Of a DNA stretch of 64,000 nucleotides, positions 42,741-52,263 are shown one piece after another. The position numbers and the translations under genes are program-made. Position 1 is the first letter of the stretch. Each line of letters begins with the position of its first letter. The notes beneath the pieces were generated by a model that made no database searches, was not told the DNA's origin, and saw only the letters and a list, made by a program, of their open reading frames with translations. The DNA comes from JAFGHJ01 sp964525555 (GTDB lineage Bacteria; Hydrothermota; UBA3072), in assembly GCA_964525555.1 (NCBI GenBank), contig CAZGHN010000006.1:1-64000 (forward strand). The letters are read 5' to 3'.

Positions 42741-44078
42741 TTGAACATTTTAATTGTCGAGGACGAGGCGAATCAGCGGAAATTACTAAAAAAAATTCTT
42801 TCGAAAGAAGGTTATACTGTTGAGGAGGCCGGAAGCGGGGAAGAGGGAGTCGATATTTTTTTTAAAAGTATTTTTGATATTGTTCTTCTGGATAGAAAGT
42901 TGCCCGATAAAGAGGGCGTCGAAGTTTTAAAAGAGATAAAAAAAATAAATCCTATTGTTCCGGTTATAATTATTACTGCTTTTGCTAATGTTGCTAACGC
43001 CGTAGAAGCTATGAAAGAAGGAGCTTTTCATTATCTAACTAAGCCCATCGACCCGGAAGAGCTTACATTGATTATAAAAAATGCGCTCGATAATCTGAAT
43101 TTAAAAAGAGAAAACATAGAACTTAAAGAATCTTTAAGGGAAAAATTTCAGTACGATAAGATTATCTATAATTCCGGAATTATGGAAGATTTAATGTCTC
43201 TTATCTTTAGAGCTTCCAAGAGTGACGCGAATGTTCTTATAACTGGCGAAAGCGGAACAGGTAAAGAGCTTATTGCCGGTGCCATTCATAACCTATCCCT
43301 TCGGAATGAGAAACTTTTTGTTACCGCACACATCGCGTCTCTAGCCGAGACACTTGTCGAGTCAGAATTATTTGGGCATGAAAAGGGTGCTTTTACCGGA
43401 GCCGATAAAAGGCGTATAGGTAAATTTGAGTTTGCATCGGGTGGTACAATATTTCTCGATGAGATAGGAGAATTGCCTAAAGGAATACAGGTAAAGTTGC
43501 TACGAGTAATAGAAGAGAAAAAAATAGTAAGAATTGGTTCCAATGAGGAAATACCAATTGATATAAGATTAATATGTGCAACAAACAGAGATGTAGAAAA
43601 AGAAGTAGAAAAAGGCAATTTCAGGGAAGATTTATACTACCGATTGAACGTAATTAGAATACAGGTTCCTCCTCTTAGAAGAAGAAAAGAGGATATACCT
43701 TTACTTGTATCCCATTTTATAAAGACTCAAGCAAAAAAAGAGAAAAAGAATGTTAAAGGAATAACGGACGGAGCGCTTAAAAAACTTATGAAATATAATT
43801 TTCCCGGTAATGTTAGAGAGCTTGAAAACATAATTAAGAGAGCTATTGTTTTTGCAAGGAGTGATTATCTCCTGGAAGAAGATATTTCTGTACCGGTTGA
43901 TAAGAAATCTAAATACAGCGGAAAGTTGAAAGATACGGTTGAAAGCCTTGAAAAGGAAATGATAAAGGAAGCGCTTAAGAAACACGACTGGAATCAGAGT
44001 AAAGCCGCAAGAGATCTGGGTGTCTCCGAACGGACAATTAGATATAAGATAGGGAAATATAAGATTAAAAGATCATAG
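42741..44078 (+). CDS. NtrC-family sigma-54-dependent response regulator
   Basis: 445 residues: receiver (1-120; D51 in IVLLDRKLPD), AAA+ domain with Walker A TGESGTGKELIA, GAFTGA in HEKGAFTGADKRR, Walker B IFLDEIGELP, and the R finger region LRRRKEDIP, then a Fis-type helix-turn-helix (NQSKAARDLGVSERTIRYKI). It should switch on sigma-54 promoters when phosphorylated by the kinase one gene upstream. Start is TTG at 42741. The palindrome at 39210 is its best candidate binding site. Confidence 0.95.
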   Translation: MNILIVEDEANQRKLLKKILSKEGYTVEEAGSGEEGVDIFFKSIFDIVLLDRKLPDKEGVEVLKEIKKINPIVPVIIITAFANVANAVEAMKEGAFHYLTKPIDPEELTLIIKNALDNLNLKRENIELKESLREKFQYDKIIYNSGIMEDLMSLIFRASKSDANVLITGESGTGKELIAGAIHNLSLRNEKLFVTAHIASLAETLVESELFGHEKGAFTGADKRRIGKFEFASGGTIFLDEIGELPKGIQVKLLRVIEEKKIVRIGSNEEIPIDIRLICATNRDVEKEVEKGNFREDLYYRLNVIRIQVPPLRRRKEDIPLLVSHFIKTQAKKEKKNVKGITDGALKKLMKYNFPGNVRELENIIKRAIVFARSDYLLEEDISVPVDKKSKYSGKLKDTVESLEKEMIKEALKKHDWNQSKAARDLGVSERTIRYKIGKYKIKRS

Positions 44079-44411
44079 TAAAAATCAAATATCAAAAATC
44101 AAAAATACAAATCAAAGTTCAAAAATAAAAACAAAAAAGAGCAACAACGAATCACACGAATAGCACGAATTTTTAAACTGTTGGTCTGAGGGTCGGTTAG
44201 TCTGTTGGGCTGTTTTTTTAACTCACCAATACACCCACGCACCAACTCACTAACAATAAAATCATTTGTGAGATTTGTGCTATTTGTTGTTAAAAAATGG
44301 GGTTTGGAGGGGTGAAATAATAAGAATCTCTGTGGTTAAATTTTCTGGTGTGGGGTTGTGTGGGCTCTGTGTTTTTTAACCCATTTTGCTTTTTAATTTT
44401 TAATATTTAAT
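44079..44411. repeat. Intergenic repeat-word region
   Basis: 333 bp with no gene. It has AAATCAAATATCAAAAATCAA, CGAATCACACGAATAGCACG, AACTCACCAATACACCCACG (shared with about 60187-60226, inverted), ATTTGTGAGATTTGTGCTAT and TTAACCCATTTTGCTTTT words. Confidence 0.5.
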
Positions 44412-44792
44412 TTAATTCAAAATACTCCCCAGAAAAAATAATATAGAGACAATGTTTTTTACGACAGGGCAAATCTTGTAGGGTAAAATCGACGTTCTTG
44501 CTCCGGTAAGAGTTGTTAATATCGCCATAATAAAAAGCATTGCAGAGCAGGACAGATACACAATGTGAGCAGTTTGGCTTGTGGGATTACCTATCATGGT
44601 AACCAATGTTACAAGGATGCCGATGAAGCAAAGTGTAAGTCCTTCTGCTATAGATTCCATTGCAATGATTTTTTTGTTGTCTTCCGATATATCGCCGAAT
44701 CCTTTTACTATATTTTTTGTGGGTATAAGATGGGCAATTCCCCAAAGAATAATTATTGTGGAGCCAACGTATAAAAGTGTAATGTTTATCAT
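44412..44792 (-). CDS. Small four-helix membrane protein
   Basis: 126 residues with about four membrane segments (LLYVGSTIIILWGIAHLI, GLTLCFIGILVTLVTMI, IVYLSCSAMLFIMAILTTL, PVVKNIVSILFFLGSIL). It overlaps the AlkD-like gene by 4 bp, so the two are co-translated. No family I can name with confidence; the sequence has no catalytic motif. Confidence 0.65.
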   Translation of the reverse strand: MINITLLYVGSTIIILWGIAHLIPTKNIVKGFGDISEDNKKIIAMESIAEGLTLCFIGILVTLVTMIGNPTSQTAHIVYLSCSAMLFIMAILTTLTGARTSILPYKICPVVKNIVSILFFLGSILN

Positions 44793-45496
44793 ATATGTTT
44801 CCTCCTTAGTTTTTTTCTAATCTTTTCGCTTTGTATTTCCTTTAGGGTATCTCTTCCTATCCATCTGGCGGATTTGCTGTCCGTCTTTTCCAATTCTTTT
44901 GCGAATTTTATTACTTCTTTATTTAGATTTTTATTTCTTTTTCCGATGTTTCGCAGTGCCCAGCTTACGGCTTTTTTGACATAGTTTCGTTCGTCTGTCG
45001 CGGCTTTTTTGATTAAGGGTAATAATTTAATGAATTCATTATCCGGCTTTTCTTTATTATGTACTGCCGTGCAGGCTATGAGTGCGAATGCAGCTCTTCT
45101 TACGAATTCTTCTTCTCTTTTCGACCATTGGCTAATTTTTTTTTCTGCGAAAGGCAACTTGTCGAATAGGTTCATGCAAACCTGATCGCAAACATCCCAG
45201 GAATTAAAATCGGCTACCCATTTTTCACACTGGGCCTCTGTAAGTTTGTCTCCTTCTCCGATCATGGAGGCTAAAATCCTTGTTTCATCGATTCCTTCTT
45301 CCCATAACTCGAGGGAAAGTTCATGATTTTTGCCGATTTCTTTTGCAAGTTTTCGTAAAGTTGGTATGGAGTTACCCAATCTATTATTCGTGCTGATTCC
45401 GTAACGAGCCATTCCTTCTAAATTATTGGGATTTGCTTTGCTTTTTAATTTTTTTACTATATCATTTACAGAATGATTTGTATTTAATTTTTTCAT
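44789..45496 (-). CDS. AlkD-like DNA alkylation repair protein
   Basis: 235 residues from ATG 45496, which overlaps the upstream stop as ATGA; an in-frame GTG at 45508 is less likely. All-helical HEAT-like repeats: MARYGISTNNRLGNSIPTLR, DSWDVCDQVC-like FNSWDVCDQVCMNLFDKLP, VRRAAFALIACTAVH, YVKKAVSWALRNIGKRN and SARWIGRDTLKEI. AlkD relatives excise or bind alkylated bases, although close homologues lack shown activity. It sits between a lipoprotein and a membrane protein with overlaps both sides. Confidence 0.85.
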   Translation of the reverse strand: MKKLNTNHSVNDIVKKLKSKANPNNLEGMARYGISTNNRLGNSIPTLRKLAKEIGKNHELSLELWEEGIDETRILASMIGEGDKLTEAQCEKWVADFNSWDVCDQVCMNLFDKLPFAEKKISQWSKREEEFVRRAAFALIACTAVHNKEKPDNEFIKLLPLIKKAATDERNYVKKAVSWALRNIGKRNKNLNKEVIKFAKELEKTDSKSARWIGRDTLKEIQSEKIRKKLRRKHI

Positions 45497-45903
45497 TGTT
45501 TCTGGCACATGACGTTATTGATTATTAAAAACTCTCTATCGACGGGAAAACTAACTTTATTTCTAGATAAAAATTCAAATCCGCTTCCCTCGTTTTCCCA
45601 TCCCTGAAATATATAATCAATCAATTGTTCTTTGGTGGACTTTTCTACTGTTAAAACATAATTGCTATCTACGAGGGCCCAGTTTCCTTGAAGTTCTGTT
45701 ATATATTCTTTGTTTCCATGTAATTCAAGTGTTGCAGTTTTTATTTCGAATTTATTATTATCATATAATGACATGTCGACTGCCGCAAAATCGTTAGCTA
45801 AAGATTTGAAATGAACTTTTATGTTGTTTTTTATTACTTCTTTTGAGGAGCAGGTTAATATAAAAACCGATAATAAGATTAGACAGAATTTAACAGTTCT
45901 CAT
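45493..45903 (-). CDS. Small lipoprotein
   Basis: 136 residues with a lipobox (VFILTCSSK, Cys ~18). The mature part has alternating strands (NKFEIKTATLELHGNKEYIT, GNWALVDSNYVLTVEK) that read like a lipocalin or META-type small beta domain; no family is certain. First gene of a three-gene overlapping set with the AlkD-like and membrane genes. A weak promoter may precede it at about 45925. Confidence 0.65.
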   Translation of the reverse strand: MRTVKFCLILLSVFILTCSSKEVIKNNIKVHFKSLANDFAAVDMSLYDNNKFEIKTATLELHGNKEYITELQGNWALVDSNYVLTVEKSTKEQLIDYIFQGWENEGSGFEFLSRNKVSFPVDREFLIINNVMCQKQ

Positions 45904-46011
45904 AGTATCCCTAGCATAATGGTAATATAAGAAATATACTTAAGAAATACAAGAGTTACGTGTTGTTTTTTTAGTTTTTTTATCTAAAACCTAAAACCCA
46001 ACACCTAAGAT

Positions 46012-46245
46012 CTAAGTAAACGGATTATACCCGGGTTTCTTCGCCAACTTGTCCATTCTGGATAGAATTTCGTTTTTGTAAACTGTTTCCGCCCATTTTT
46101 CCGGAGCTATTTCTTGAATATCTATAGAGATATATTCTTCATCTGCATTAGTGGTTTCGATTACCGATTTTTTAATAGCTTCTGTAAGATTGTTTTTCTG
46201 TTCTTCCGAGCGACCCGGATACATTTTAATTATTACATGAGGCAT
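46012..46245 (-). CDS. 4-oxalocrotonate tautomerase family protein
   Basis: 77 residues. Pro-2, exposed as the N-terminal catalytic proline, precedes HVIIKMYPGRSEEQKNNLTE; then ISIDIQEIAPEKWAE closes the fold. The family moves protons in enol/keto substrates; this substrate is unknown. AAAGGAG 6 bp upstream supports the start. Repeat words lie on both sides. Confidence 0.85.
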   Translation of the reverse strand: MPHVIIKMYPGRSEEQKNNLTEAIKKSVIETTNADEEYISIDIQEIAPEKWAETVYKNEILSRMDKLAKKPGYNPFT

Positions 46246-46379
46246 CTGTTACTCCTTTTTTATTTTTAAAATCTCACACAGAGACACAAAGATCACAAAG
46301 CCACACCCAACCCGTTTAATTATAATAAAAAGACAAAAGATTTAGAGACAATAAAGTTTTTCTTTATTGTTTAGGAATC

Positions 46380-47303
46380 TTATTCTTTATGAGAGAAACT
46401 GTGTCCTGCGATTTCCATTTTTACGGAGTAAAGAGAAGTTCTGGCTGTAACATAGAGCGTTTTCATCTCGGGACCGCCAAATGTTACGTTTGCGGGTTGT
46501 TCCGGAAATTTTATTATACCTAGGAATTTTCCTTTCCCGTTAAATGCCTGAATGCCGAGTTCGGAAGCTATATAAAGATTTCCCTTTGAATCTATCGAGA
46601 CTCCGTCTCCTCCGGAATTATCTCTCCCTTTCGCCTGAGTTAGCTCACAGAAAAATTTTCCCTCTCCCAATTTTCCCGGAGAAGTTAGGGGATATGCCCA
46701 CATATCTTTTTGCATAGAGGGTATTACATAAAGTGTTTTTTCATCCGGTGATAATATTATTCCGTTAGGGGCTTTTAAATTGTCCAGAAGGCGTGTTACT
46801 TTACCATCGCTACTTCTATAGTAAACTGCTTCTTTCTCCTGTGGCAAGGGTTGTGGTGCACGAAATAGGGGGTCGGTAAAGTAAATGCCTCCTGTTTTAT
46901 CCACCACCAGGTCATTCGGCGCGTTGTAACGAGTTCCCTTATATTTATCCGTAACGACTGCAATTTTTTTTGTTTCAGGATTTATCGAGACCAATTGACC
47001 GTCCATCTGACATACAATAAGTTTGTCTTTACCCTCGAACATAAGACCGTTGGCATGTCCGGAAGGTTCGAGGAACACGGAGATTTCTCCGTTCTTATCC
47101 ATCTTATAAATTTTGTTTCCAGCTACGTCAGAAAAATATAAATTACCTTCCATATCCGCGGCGGGTCCTTCTGTAAATTGAAAATCGCCTTGAACTTTTT
47201 TAACAGCGTTCACTGGTCCTATTCCTGGTATATATGATTTATCTTTAGCTGTGCAGAGTAAGGTTAATGTTACTACGAGTAGGACAAAAATTAGTTTTTT
47301 CAT
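46380..47303 (-). CDS. Exported SMP-30/gluconolactonase-like propeller
   Basis: 307 residues with a lipoprotein- or Sec-type signal (FVLLVVTLTLLCTAKD). Six-bladed propeller with metal-binding motifs FTEGPAADMEGNLYFSD, YNAPNDLVVDKTGGIYFTDP, LKAPNGIILSPDEKTLYV and NSGGDGVSIDSKGNLYIA. Members are lactonases or related hydrolases. The promoter at 47322 drives it alone. The pectate lyase gene next to it, on the same strand but with its own promoter, suggests plant- or algal-sugar use; that is inference. Confidence 0.85.
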   Translation of the reverse strand: MKKLIFVLLVVTLTLLCTAKDKSYIPGIGPVNAVKKVQGDFQFTEGPAADMEGNLYFSDVAGNKIYKMDKNGEISVFLEPSGHANGLMFEGKDKLIVCQMDGQLVSINPETKKIAVVTDKYKGTRYNAPNDLVVDKTGGIYFTDPLFRAPQPLPQEKEAVYYRSSDGKVTRLLDNLKAPNGIILSPDEKTLYVIPSMQKDMWAYPLTSPGKLGEGKFFCELTQAKGRDNSGGDGVSIDSKGNLYIASELGIQAFNGKGKFLGIIKFPEQPANVTFGGPEMKTLYVTARTSLYSVKMEIAGHSFSHKE

Positions 47304-47321
47304 TTTTACCCCCTTTTTAAA

Positions 47322-47350
47322 TGTATACCGGAAATGGAACTTTATGTCAA
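47322..47350 (-). promoter_or_regulatory. Promoter of the SMP-30-like gene
   Basis: Minus strand: TTGACA (47345-47350), 17-bp spacer, TATACA (47322-47327), then AAAGGGGG as Shine-Dalgarno. Confidence 0.65.
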
Positions 47351-47369
47351 GTAGGAAATAAGAGATTGT

Positions 47370-48686
47370 TTATTCGGTAAGACTGTTTATATATACCTCA
47401 ATATTGGTATATCCATCAGTACTTAAATTGAAATCCCGGAAATCATTACTGTTGAATGGGTTCAACCCATTGGCTATTTCCCAGACATCAGGCATGCCAT
47501 CTCTATCGTTGTCGATCGGGGCATGTACGCTTGTGAGATTAGGCCAACCGCCTACTTCATCCTGGGAATCAATGATTCCTCCAGTTTCGTTAAGAACGTT
47601 CTGAATTATTCTTTCATCTACAGCATCCCTTGAGGGGAAAGAAGCGCCAGCCTGATTCAATACTTTGTTATATGCCGATGAAGCCTCCTTTGTTTCCACT
47701 TGGAATTTATCCTGTATGGCGAATGCTGTATTACTTTGAGTATAATTTCCGCTAAACATATTCCATCCCGTGTTTAATCCATTTATTAGATTCCCCTCTT
47801 GGTAGATGTGAGTGTCGACGCTGCCGCCGTCGAAAGCTTCATCAGGTTCTTCGGAACTTGGACCGGCTTTAAGATAATTACCTACATAGTTCATGTGGAT
47901 ATATTCGCCTGGACCGCCACTGTATCCTGATTGATCTTCCCAGTTGTATATAACGTTATTTCTGAAATCGAAAGTGATAGTAGTCCGGTTGTAATTTCCG
48001 ACACGTGGATTGCGGGTCCAATTATGAGCATAAAGGTTATGGTGAAAACTTATACGACTATTTATATCGGGTCTTATAAGAGAACCGCAGCTATGGGCTC
48101 CTTTTGAGTGATAAGAATCATGGAGTGCTTCGGATATTATACACCATTGGACAGTGACCGTGTCGCTCATGTCGGTGGCGGATAGAGCTTCATCTATACT
48201 CCAGCTTGCAGAACAGTGATCCACGATTACGTTGGAGGAGTGTATGCTGATTGCGTCGTTTTCCGCCCGGCTTGGATCTCCGGGTCTAACTCTCAGGTAT
48301 CGAATTATAACATTGTGTGCATTTATATCCAGTTCGTAATTCTTAAGACATATTCCATCGCCAGGTGCAGTTTGTCCTGCGATGGTAATATAAGGATTCC
48401 TTATACGGAGTCTTGATTCAAGTTCTATGGTACCCGAAATTTCAAATACTACAATTCTGGGTCCGATTGCCTCCACTGCATTTCTGAGACTTCCTTCTCC
48501 CTCGTCATTGAGATTAGTGACAATATAAACAGTTCCGCCTCTTCCGCCCTTGCTGTATGCCCCAAAACCTTCTGCTCCCGGAAATGCCGGAGTGCCGTAC
48601 GACGGTTCCACTGTTGTCGGAAGCTCTTCGCAGCCATTTGTATTCATAAGAAAAATTATTGGGAGTATCCATAGCATTTTTTTCAT
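47370..48686 (-). CDS. Exported pectate lyase-like protein (PL1 right-handed beta-helix)
   Basis: 438 residues, signal ending near a Cys (MNTNGCEEL). The N-terminal PL1 signature is GAEGFGAYSKGGRGGTVYIV, then the helix rungs GSLRNAVEAIGPRIVVFEIS, GQTAPGDGICLKN, NVIIRYLRVRPGDP, NVIVDHCSASWSIDEALS and FHHNLYAHNWTRNPRVG. The latter carry conserved Asp and Arg of the calcium-assisted lyase site. The C-terminus has a calcium-type DNDRDGMPDVWEIANGL motif, common in exported proteins of the FCB group. It cleaves polygalacturonate-like polymers if active. Confidence 0.85.
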   Translation of the reverse strand: MKKMLWILPIIFLMNTNGCEELPTTVEPSYGTPAFPGAEGFGAYSKGGRGGTVYIVTNLNDEGEGSLRNAVEAIGPRIVVFEISGTIELESRLRIRNPYITIAGQTAPGDGICLKNYELDINAHNVIIRYLRVRPGDPSRAENDAISIHSSNVIVDHCSASWSIDEALSATDMSDTVTVQWCIISEALHDSYHSKGAHSCGSLIRPDINSRISFHHNLYAHNWTRNPRVGNYNRTTITFDFRNNVIYNWEDQSGYSGGPGEYIHMNYVGNYLKAGPSSEEPDEAFDGGSVDTHIYQEGNLINGLNTGWNMFSGNYTQSNTAFAIQDKFQVETKEASSAYNKVLNQAGASFPSRDAVDERIIQNVLNETGGIIDSQDEVGGWPNLTSVHAPIDNDRDGMPDVWEIANGLNPFNSNDFRDFNLSTDGYTNIEVYINSLTE

Positions 48687-48709
48687 CTGGTTTTCCTTTA
48701 TTATTTAAC

Positions 48710-48738
48710 ATTGTAATGAGCTTCTCATGATATGTCAA
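48710..48738 (-). promoter_or_regulatory. Promoter of the pectate lyase gene
   Basis: Minus strand: TTGACA (48733-48738), 17-bp spacer, TACAAT (48710-48715), AAAGGAAAA near the start. Confidence 0.65.
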
Positions 48739-48900
48739 GCTGTTAATCGATGAGAACACAGAGAAAACAATAGGATTAGAAGTAGTACAAGTTTGCAACT
48801 AATCCTTACTCCTTGTTTACCTTCAGGCTTCTCTACTAATCCTGAATTACAATTTTGCTTTTTAATTTTTGATATTTAATCTTAATTTTCAAGCGGCCTC

Positions 48901-48928
48901 TTGACCGCATCGATTTTTTCTTTATAAT
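48901..48928 (+). promoter_or_regulatory. Promoter of the C25-like peptidase gene
   Basis: TTGACC (48901-48906), 16-bp spacer, TATAAT (48923-48928), with GGAGGAAAT before the ATG at 48955. Confidence 0.7.
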
Positions 48929-48954
48929 TCTATTACGAATTTATTGGAGGAAAT

Positions 48955-50511
48955 ATGAAAAAATTTTTAAATTTCTTTGTTTTAATAATTTTTGTAATTA
49001 CCTTGGAAGCAGCTGAGCAGGATGAGGTTACCTTACTTAGGTGGACTGGTCCTCCTGGCTCAAAGCCCGGAACATTCAAAGAATGGATTTCTGCTAATCC
49101 GTATAGTGAATTGTCTGTTATAAAAAGCCTGGAAATGGGAAAAATAAGAGCAGGGGAAAAAGTCGCTATTTTAGTCGAAAAAAGTATAGCGAGTGGATTG
49201 GATGGAGAAATAAGTCAATTGACGAGCAATCTAAATTCAGACGGGTATTCCGTTCTGTATTATGAACTATCCGGCGGAACACCGGATAGTTTACGTTCGG
49301 TTCTTTGTAGTTTATATGTCAATGATTCTATCGAAGGAGCGCTTTTTATCGGAAATTTGCCCGTCGCCTGGTTTCAGATTAAAAATGATTTTGATACTTA
49401 TGGTTATCGCGAATGGCCTATTGATCTTTTTTATATGGATCTTGACGGAGAGTGGATCGATTCTCTCAAATATGATGCGGTCGATACGCTTGTTGCCGGG
49501 CAGGACAGTATATATGATATTCACAGGGGAGACCTTTCTCCTGAGATATATGTGGGAAGACTGACTCCAACTGGTATTGGGAATGATACACTCTTATTGC
49601 AGAATTATTTTTTAAAAGATAATCGTTACAGAACAGATAGTATAAGGTTACAAGAAAGAGCTCTTTTTTATATAGATGACGATTGGGAAGTTTTTGCGCC
49701 AAGTTGGTCGGCGTCCGTCGCACGTATCTATAATGATACTCTTCTTGTAACGCATCCGGAATCGACAACTGCGTATAGGTACAGGCAGAGATTAGATACG
49801 GTTAGGGCCTGGGTTTCGGTATTCGCGCATTCTTCGCCTTCGGGTCACAGTTTCTATTATAGTAATAGAGATTCTATTGATAGATATTATTCATATGAAT
49901 ATACGACTCAGGATCCTCCGGCAAATTTCTATAATCATTTTGCATGTTCATTCGACAGGTATACATCGAACGGATATGGCGGAGGCAGGTCTATTTTTAA
50001 TCAGAGTTATGGCTTGGCTTCGATAGGTTCCACTAAAACAGGAAGTATGCTGGATTTTGATTCCTTTTATCAGCCTCTTTCCGAAGGAAAAAATCTTGGA
50101 GAGGCATTCAGAGATTGGTTTACTTATATATTACAGAATGGGGTTACATTTAATGAGCTTTGCTGGCATTACGGAATGACCCTTTTAGGAGATCCTTTTT
50201 TAAAACCCTTAGGGCATTCTTCCGGTATCGAAGATGTTCCCGTGTTATCTTATAATGATTTTAAAATATCGCCTATTGTTTCTTCTCGGTTAAGCAATGT
50301 GGAAATCAAGTGCGCTTTTACTTCAAATATCTTTGCGGATATCAAACTTTACGATTGTTCAGGAAGGTTTCTAAAGATTCTTTTCTCAGGAATAATTGAG
50401 AAAGGAAGCAATAAAATTTCATTGCCACTGGAAGAAATAGAAAGTGGGGTGTATTTTATAAAGCTTGAAAACTCTGAGATAAAAAGAGTAGGAAAGGTAA
50501 TTATTTTATGA
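48955..50511 (+). CDS. Gingipain-like (peptidase C25) exported protein with C-terminal sorting domain
   Basis: 518 residues with a signal peptide (MKKFLNFFVLIIFVITLEAA). The C25-like fold shows EGALFIGNLPVAWFQI near 125, PEIYVGRLTPTG near 197, and the candidate catalytic pair: H in VFAHSSPSGHSFYY and C in NHFACSFDRYTSN. LLGDPFLKPLG ends the catalytic part. The last ~75 residues are a T9SS type-A-like domain (KLYDCSGRFLKILFSG, EIESGVYFIKLENSE, RVGKVIIL). This implies cell-surface or secreted release. MscS follows by 22 bp. Confidence 0.8.
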   Translation: MKKFLNFFVLIIFVITLEAAEQDEVTLLRWTGPPGSKPGTFKEWISANPYSELSVIKSLEMGKIRAGEKVAILVEKSIASGLDGEISQLTSNLNSDGYSVLYYELSGGTPDSLRSVLCSLYVNDSIEGALFIGNLPVAWFQIKNDFDTYGYREWPIDLFYMDLDGEWIDSLKYDAVDTLVAGQDSIYDIHRGDLSPEIYVGRLTPTGIGNDTLLLQNYFLKDNRYRTDSIRLQERALFYIDDDWEVFAPSWSASVARIYNDTLLVTHPESTTAYRYRQRLDTVRAWVSVFAHSSPSGHSFYYSNRDSIDRYYSYEYTTQDPPANFYNHFACSFDRYTSNGYGGGRSIFNQSYGLASIGSTKTGSMLDFDSFYQPLSEGKNLGEAFRDWFTYILQNGVTFNELCWHYGMTLLGDPFLKPLGHSSGIEDVPVLSYNDFKISPIVSSRLSNVEIKCAFTSNIFADIKLYDCSGRFLKILFSGIIEKGSNKISLPLEEIESGVYFIKLENSEIKRVGKVIIL

Positions 50512-50533
50512 TTATTATTAGGAGGAAGGAATA

Positions 50534-51661
50534 ATGGAAATATGGAGATTCATTACAACTAAAGAAGTATTAGCTAATACTATATGGGACTATATTGTTT
50601 TTTTTCTTATTGTTATTGGATTCTTAATCATATGGAAAATTATCTTATTCTTGCTTAATAGAAGTGCCAATAGATTCGAAAAAAGAGGTAGAAAATTAGT
50701 AAGTCTTACAATTAAGGGCATAGGCCGCTCGGCGTTACTTTTTTGTTTAGTTTTGAGTTTTAAAATCGGTATACTACATCTGTCAATGAGTGAAACTGTA
50801 GGTAGTATTTTTCATACTGCGATAACGCTTTTATTTGTGTTTGCAATCGGACGTTTAGGTTACGCTATGGTCGATGTGGTAGATAGCCGCATGCGTTATC
50901 TTGCTGCGGATCAAAGAAGTTCCGTCAGTGATATGCTGGCTTACCTGGTAAGTAGAATGCTGAAGATTTCTATTCTGATGCTTGTTGTTTTACAGGCTAT
51001 AACAATACTTATCGATAAGCCATTAACTTCAGTTATTGCTGGTCTGGGTATTGGAGGTCTGGCTTTTGCATTAGCGGCACAGGATACATTAAAGAACTTC
51101 TTTGGTTCTCTCGCTCTTTTTACTGATAAGCCGTTTCAAATAGGGGAGAGGGTTGTTATCGACGGACATGACGGACCGGTTGAAGATGTCGGGCTTCGTT
51201 CTACGCGTATAAGGACACTGGATGGGCATCTTGTCACGATTCCCAATGGTGAACTGGCGAGGATGACAATCCAGAATATTGGTAAACGACCCTACATAAG
51301 AAGGCTTTTTAATGTAACTATTACATACGATACCCCACCTGCGAAGGTTGAGAAAGCAATATCAATAATAAAGGATATATTAAAAGACCATGAGGGAATG
51401 GATACCGAATTTCCGCCGCGAGTCTTCTTTAACGAGTTTAATAGCGATTCTCTTAATATTATAGTTATTTATTGGTATCATCCACCAGATTACTGGGATT
51501 TTATGCGGTTCAGTGAGAAAGTTAATTTTGAAATTTTAAATCGATTTAATTCCGAGCAAATAGATTTTGCATTTCCTACCCAAACTTTGTATCTTGCAGG
51601 AGATGAGAAACGCCCACTAAATATAGATCTCTCTAAAGAGAGACCGAGTAATAAAGTTTAG
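50534..51661 (+). CDS. MscS-family mechanosensitive channel
   Basis: 375 residues. Two or more N-terminal membrane segments, then the pore helix VIAGLGIGGLAFALAAQDTL with Gly/Ala packing and KNFFGSLALFTDKPFQIGERVVI of the beta domain, VEDVGLRSTRIRTLDGHLVTIPNG, and a C-terminal alpha/beta domain ending near IDFAFPTQTLYL. It releases solutes on osmotic downshock. Start has GGAGG 8 bp upstream, and it probably shares the upstream peptidase mRNA. Confidence 0.9.
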   Translation: MEIWRFITTKEVLANTIWDYIVFFLIVIGFLIIWKIILFLLNRSANRFEKRGRKLVSLTIKGIGRSALLFCLVLSFKIGILHLSMSETVGSIFHTAITLLFVFAIGRLGYAMVDVVDSRMRYLAADQRSSVSDMLAYLVSRMLKISILMLVVLQAITILIDKPLTSVIAGLGIGGLAFALAAQDTLKNFFGSLALFTDKPFQIGERVVIDGHDGPVEDVGLRSTRIRTLDGHLVTIPNGELARMTIQNIGKRPYIRRLFNVTITYDTPPAKVEKAISIIKDILKDHEGMDTEFPPRVFFNEFNSDSLNIIVIYWYHPPDYWDFMRFSEKVNFEILNRFNSEQIDFAFPTQTLYLAGDEKRPLNIDLSKERPSNKV

Positions 51662-51770
51662 GATTTTTGGATTTTAAATAAGTAATTAAAATTTTAGGAG
51701 CAGAAAGATTTTTATTTTTGTTCAACTAATCCCTAAGACCTCTGATCTGTAACCTGTAACCTGATAACTA

Positions 51771-52214
51771 TTATTTAGGTTTTCTCTCGCTTATCATTAA
51801 GAGGGATAATAGAGTTCCGTAAAAGATAAAGTAAAAAATACCTTCGATAAATATTGTTTTTGATATTAAATGAAGAGGCCTGAAGACCAAAAGTCCTATA
51901 ATTATTGGAAAGATACCAAATACACATGTAATAAGCGCGCGGTATGACGCTACTCTATGTGCCACTTTGGTACTTTTATCTATATAGTAAGCACAAAGAA
52001 AGTCTGTGGCAGCTAGTACAGGGGTAAACATAAAAAGGATGAAAAAGCTAAGAAAGTTTAGGGATCGACGAGCAACATCGGTAAAAAAATACATAATGAC
52101 TGCGTAGGGAATCATGTGGGGTAATTTTATTCTTGTGCCAAAGAATATGTAAATGGATGTATAAATAGTGACTATACCACTAATAACAAGAAGAATCTTT
52201 ATACTTTTTATCAA
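51771..52214 (-). CDS. Small polytopic membrane protein
   Basis: 147 residues from a TTG start, with GGGGG upstream. Four membrane segments are evident (ILLVISGIVTIYTSIYIFF, FLSFFILFMFTPVLAATDF, ALITCVFGIFPIIIGLLVF, GIFYFIFYGTLLSLLMI). Its loop has a charged DKSTKVAHRVASYRA. No family I can name. Its promoter is at 52236. Confidence 0.6.
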   Translation of the reverse strand: MIKSIKILLVISGIVTIYTSIYIFFGTRIKLPHMIPYAVIMYFFTDVARRSLNFLSFFILFMFTPVLAATDFLCAYYIDKSTKVAHRVASYRALITCVFGIFPIIIGLLVFRPLHLISKTIFIEGIFYFIFYGTLLSLLMISERKPK

Positions 52215-52235
52215 TTAAACCCCCTTATTGTACAT

Positions 52236-52263
52236 AAAATATAGAAAAGATAACGAAAGTCAA
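52236..52263 (-). promoter_or_regulatory. Promoter of the small membrane protein gene
   Basis: Minus strand: TTGACT (52258-52263), 16-bp spacer, TATTTT (52236-52241). Confidence 0.5.
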
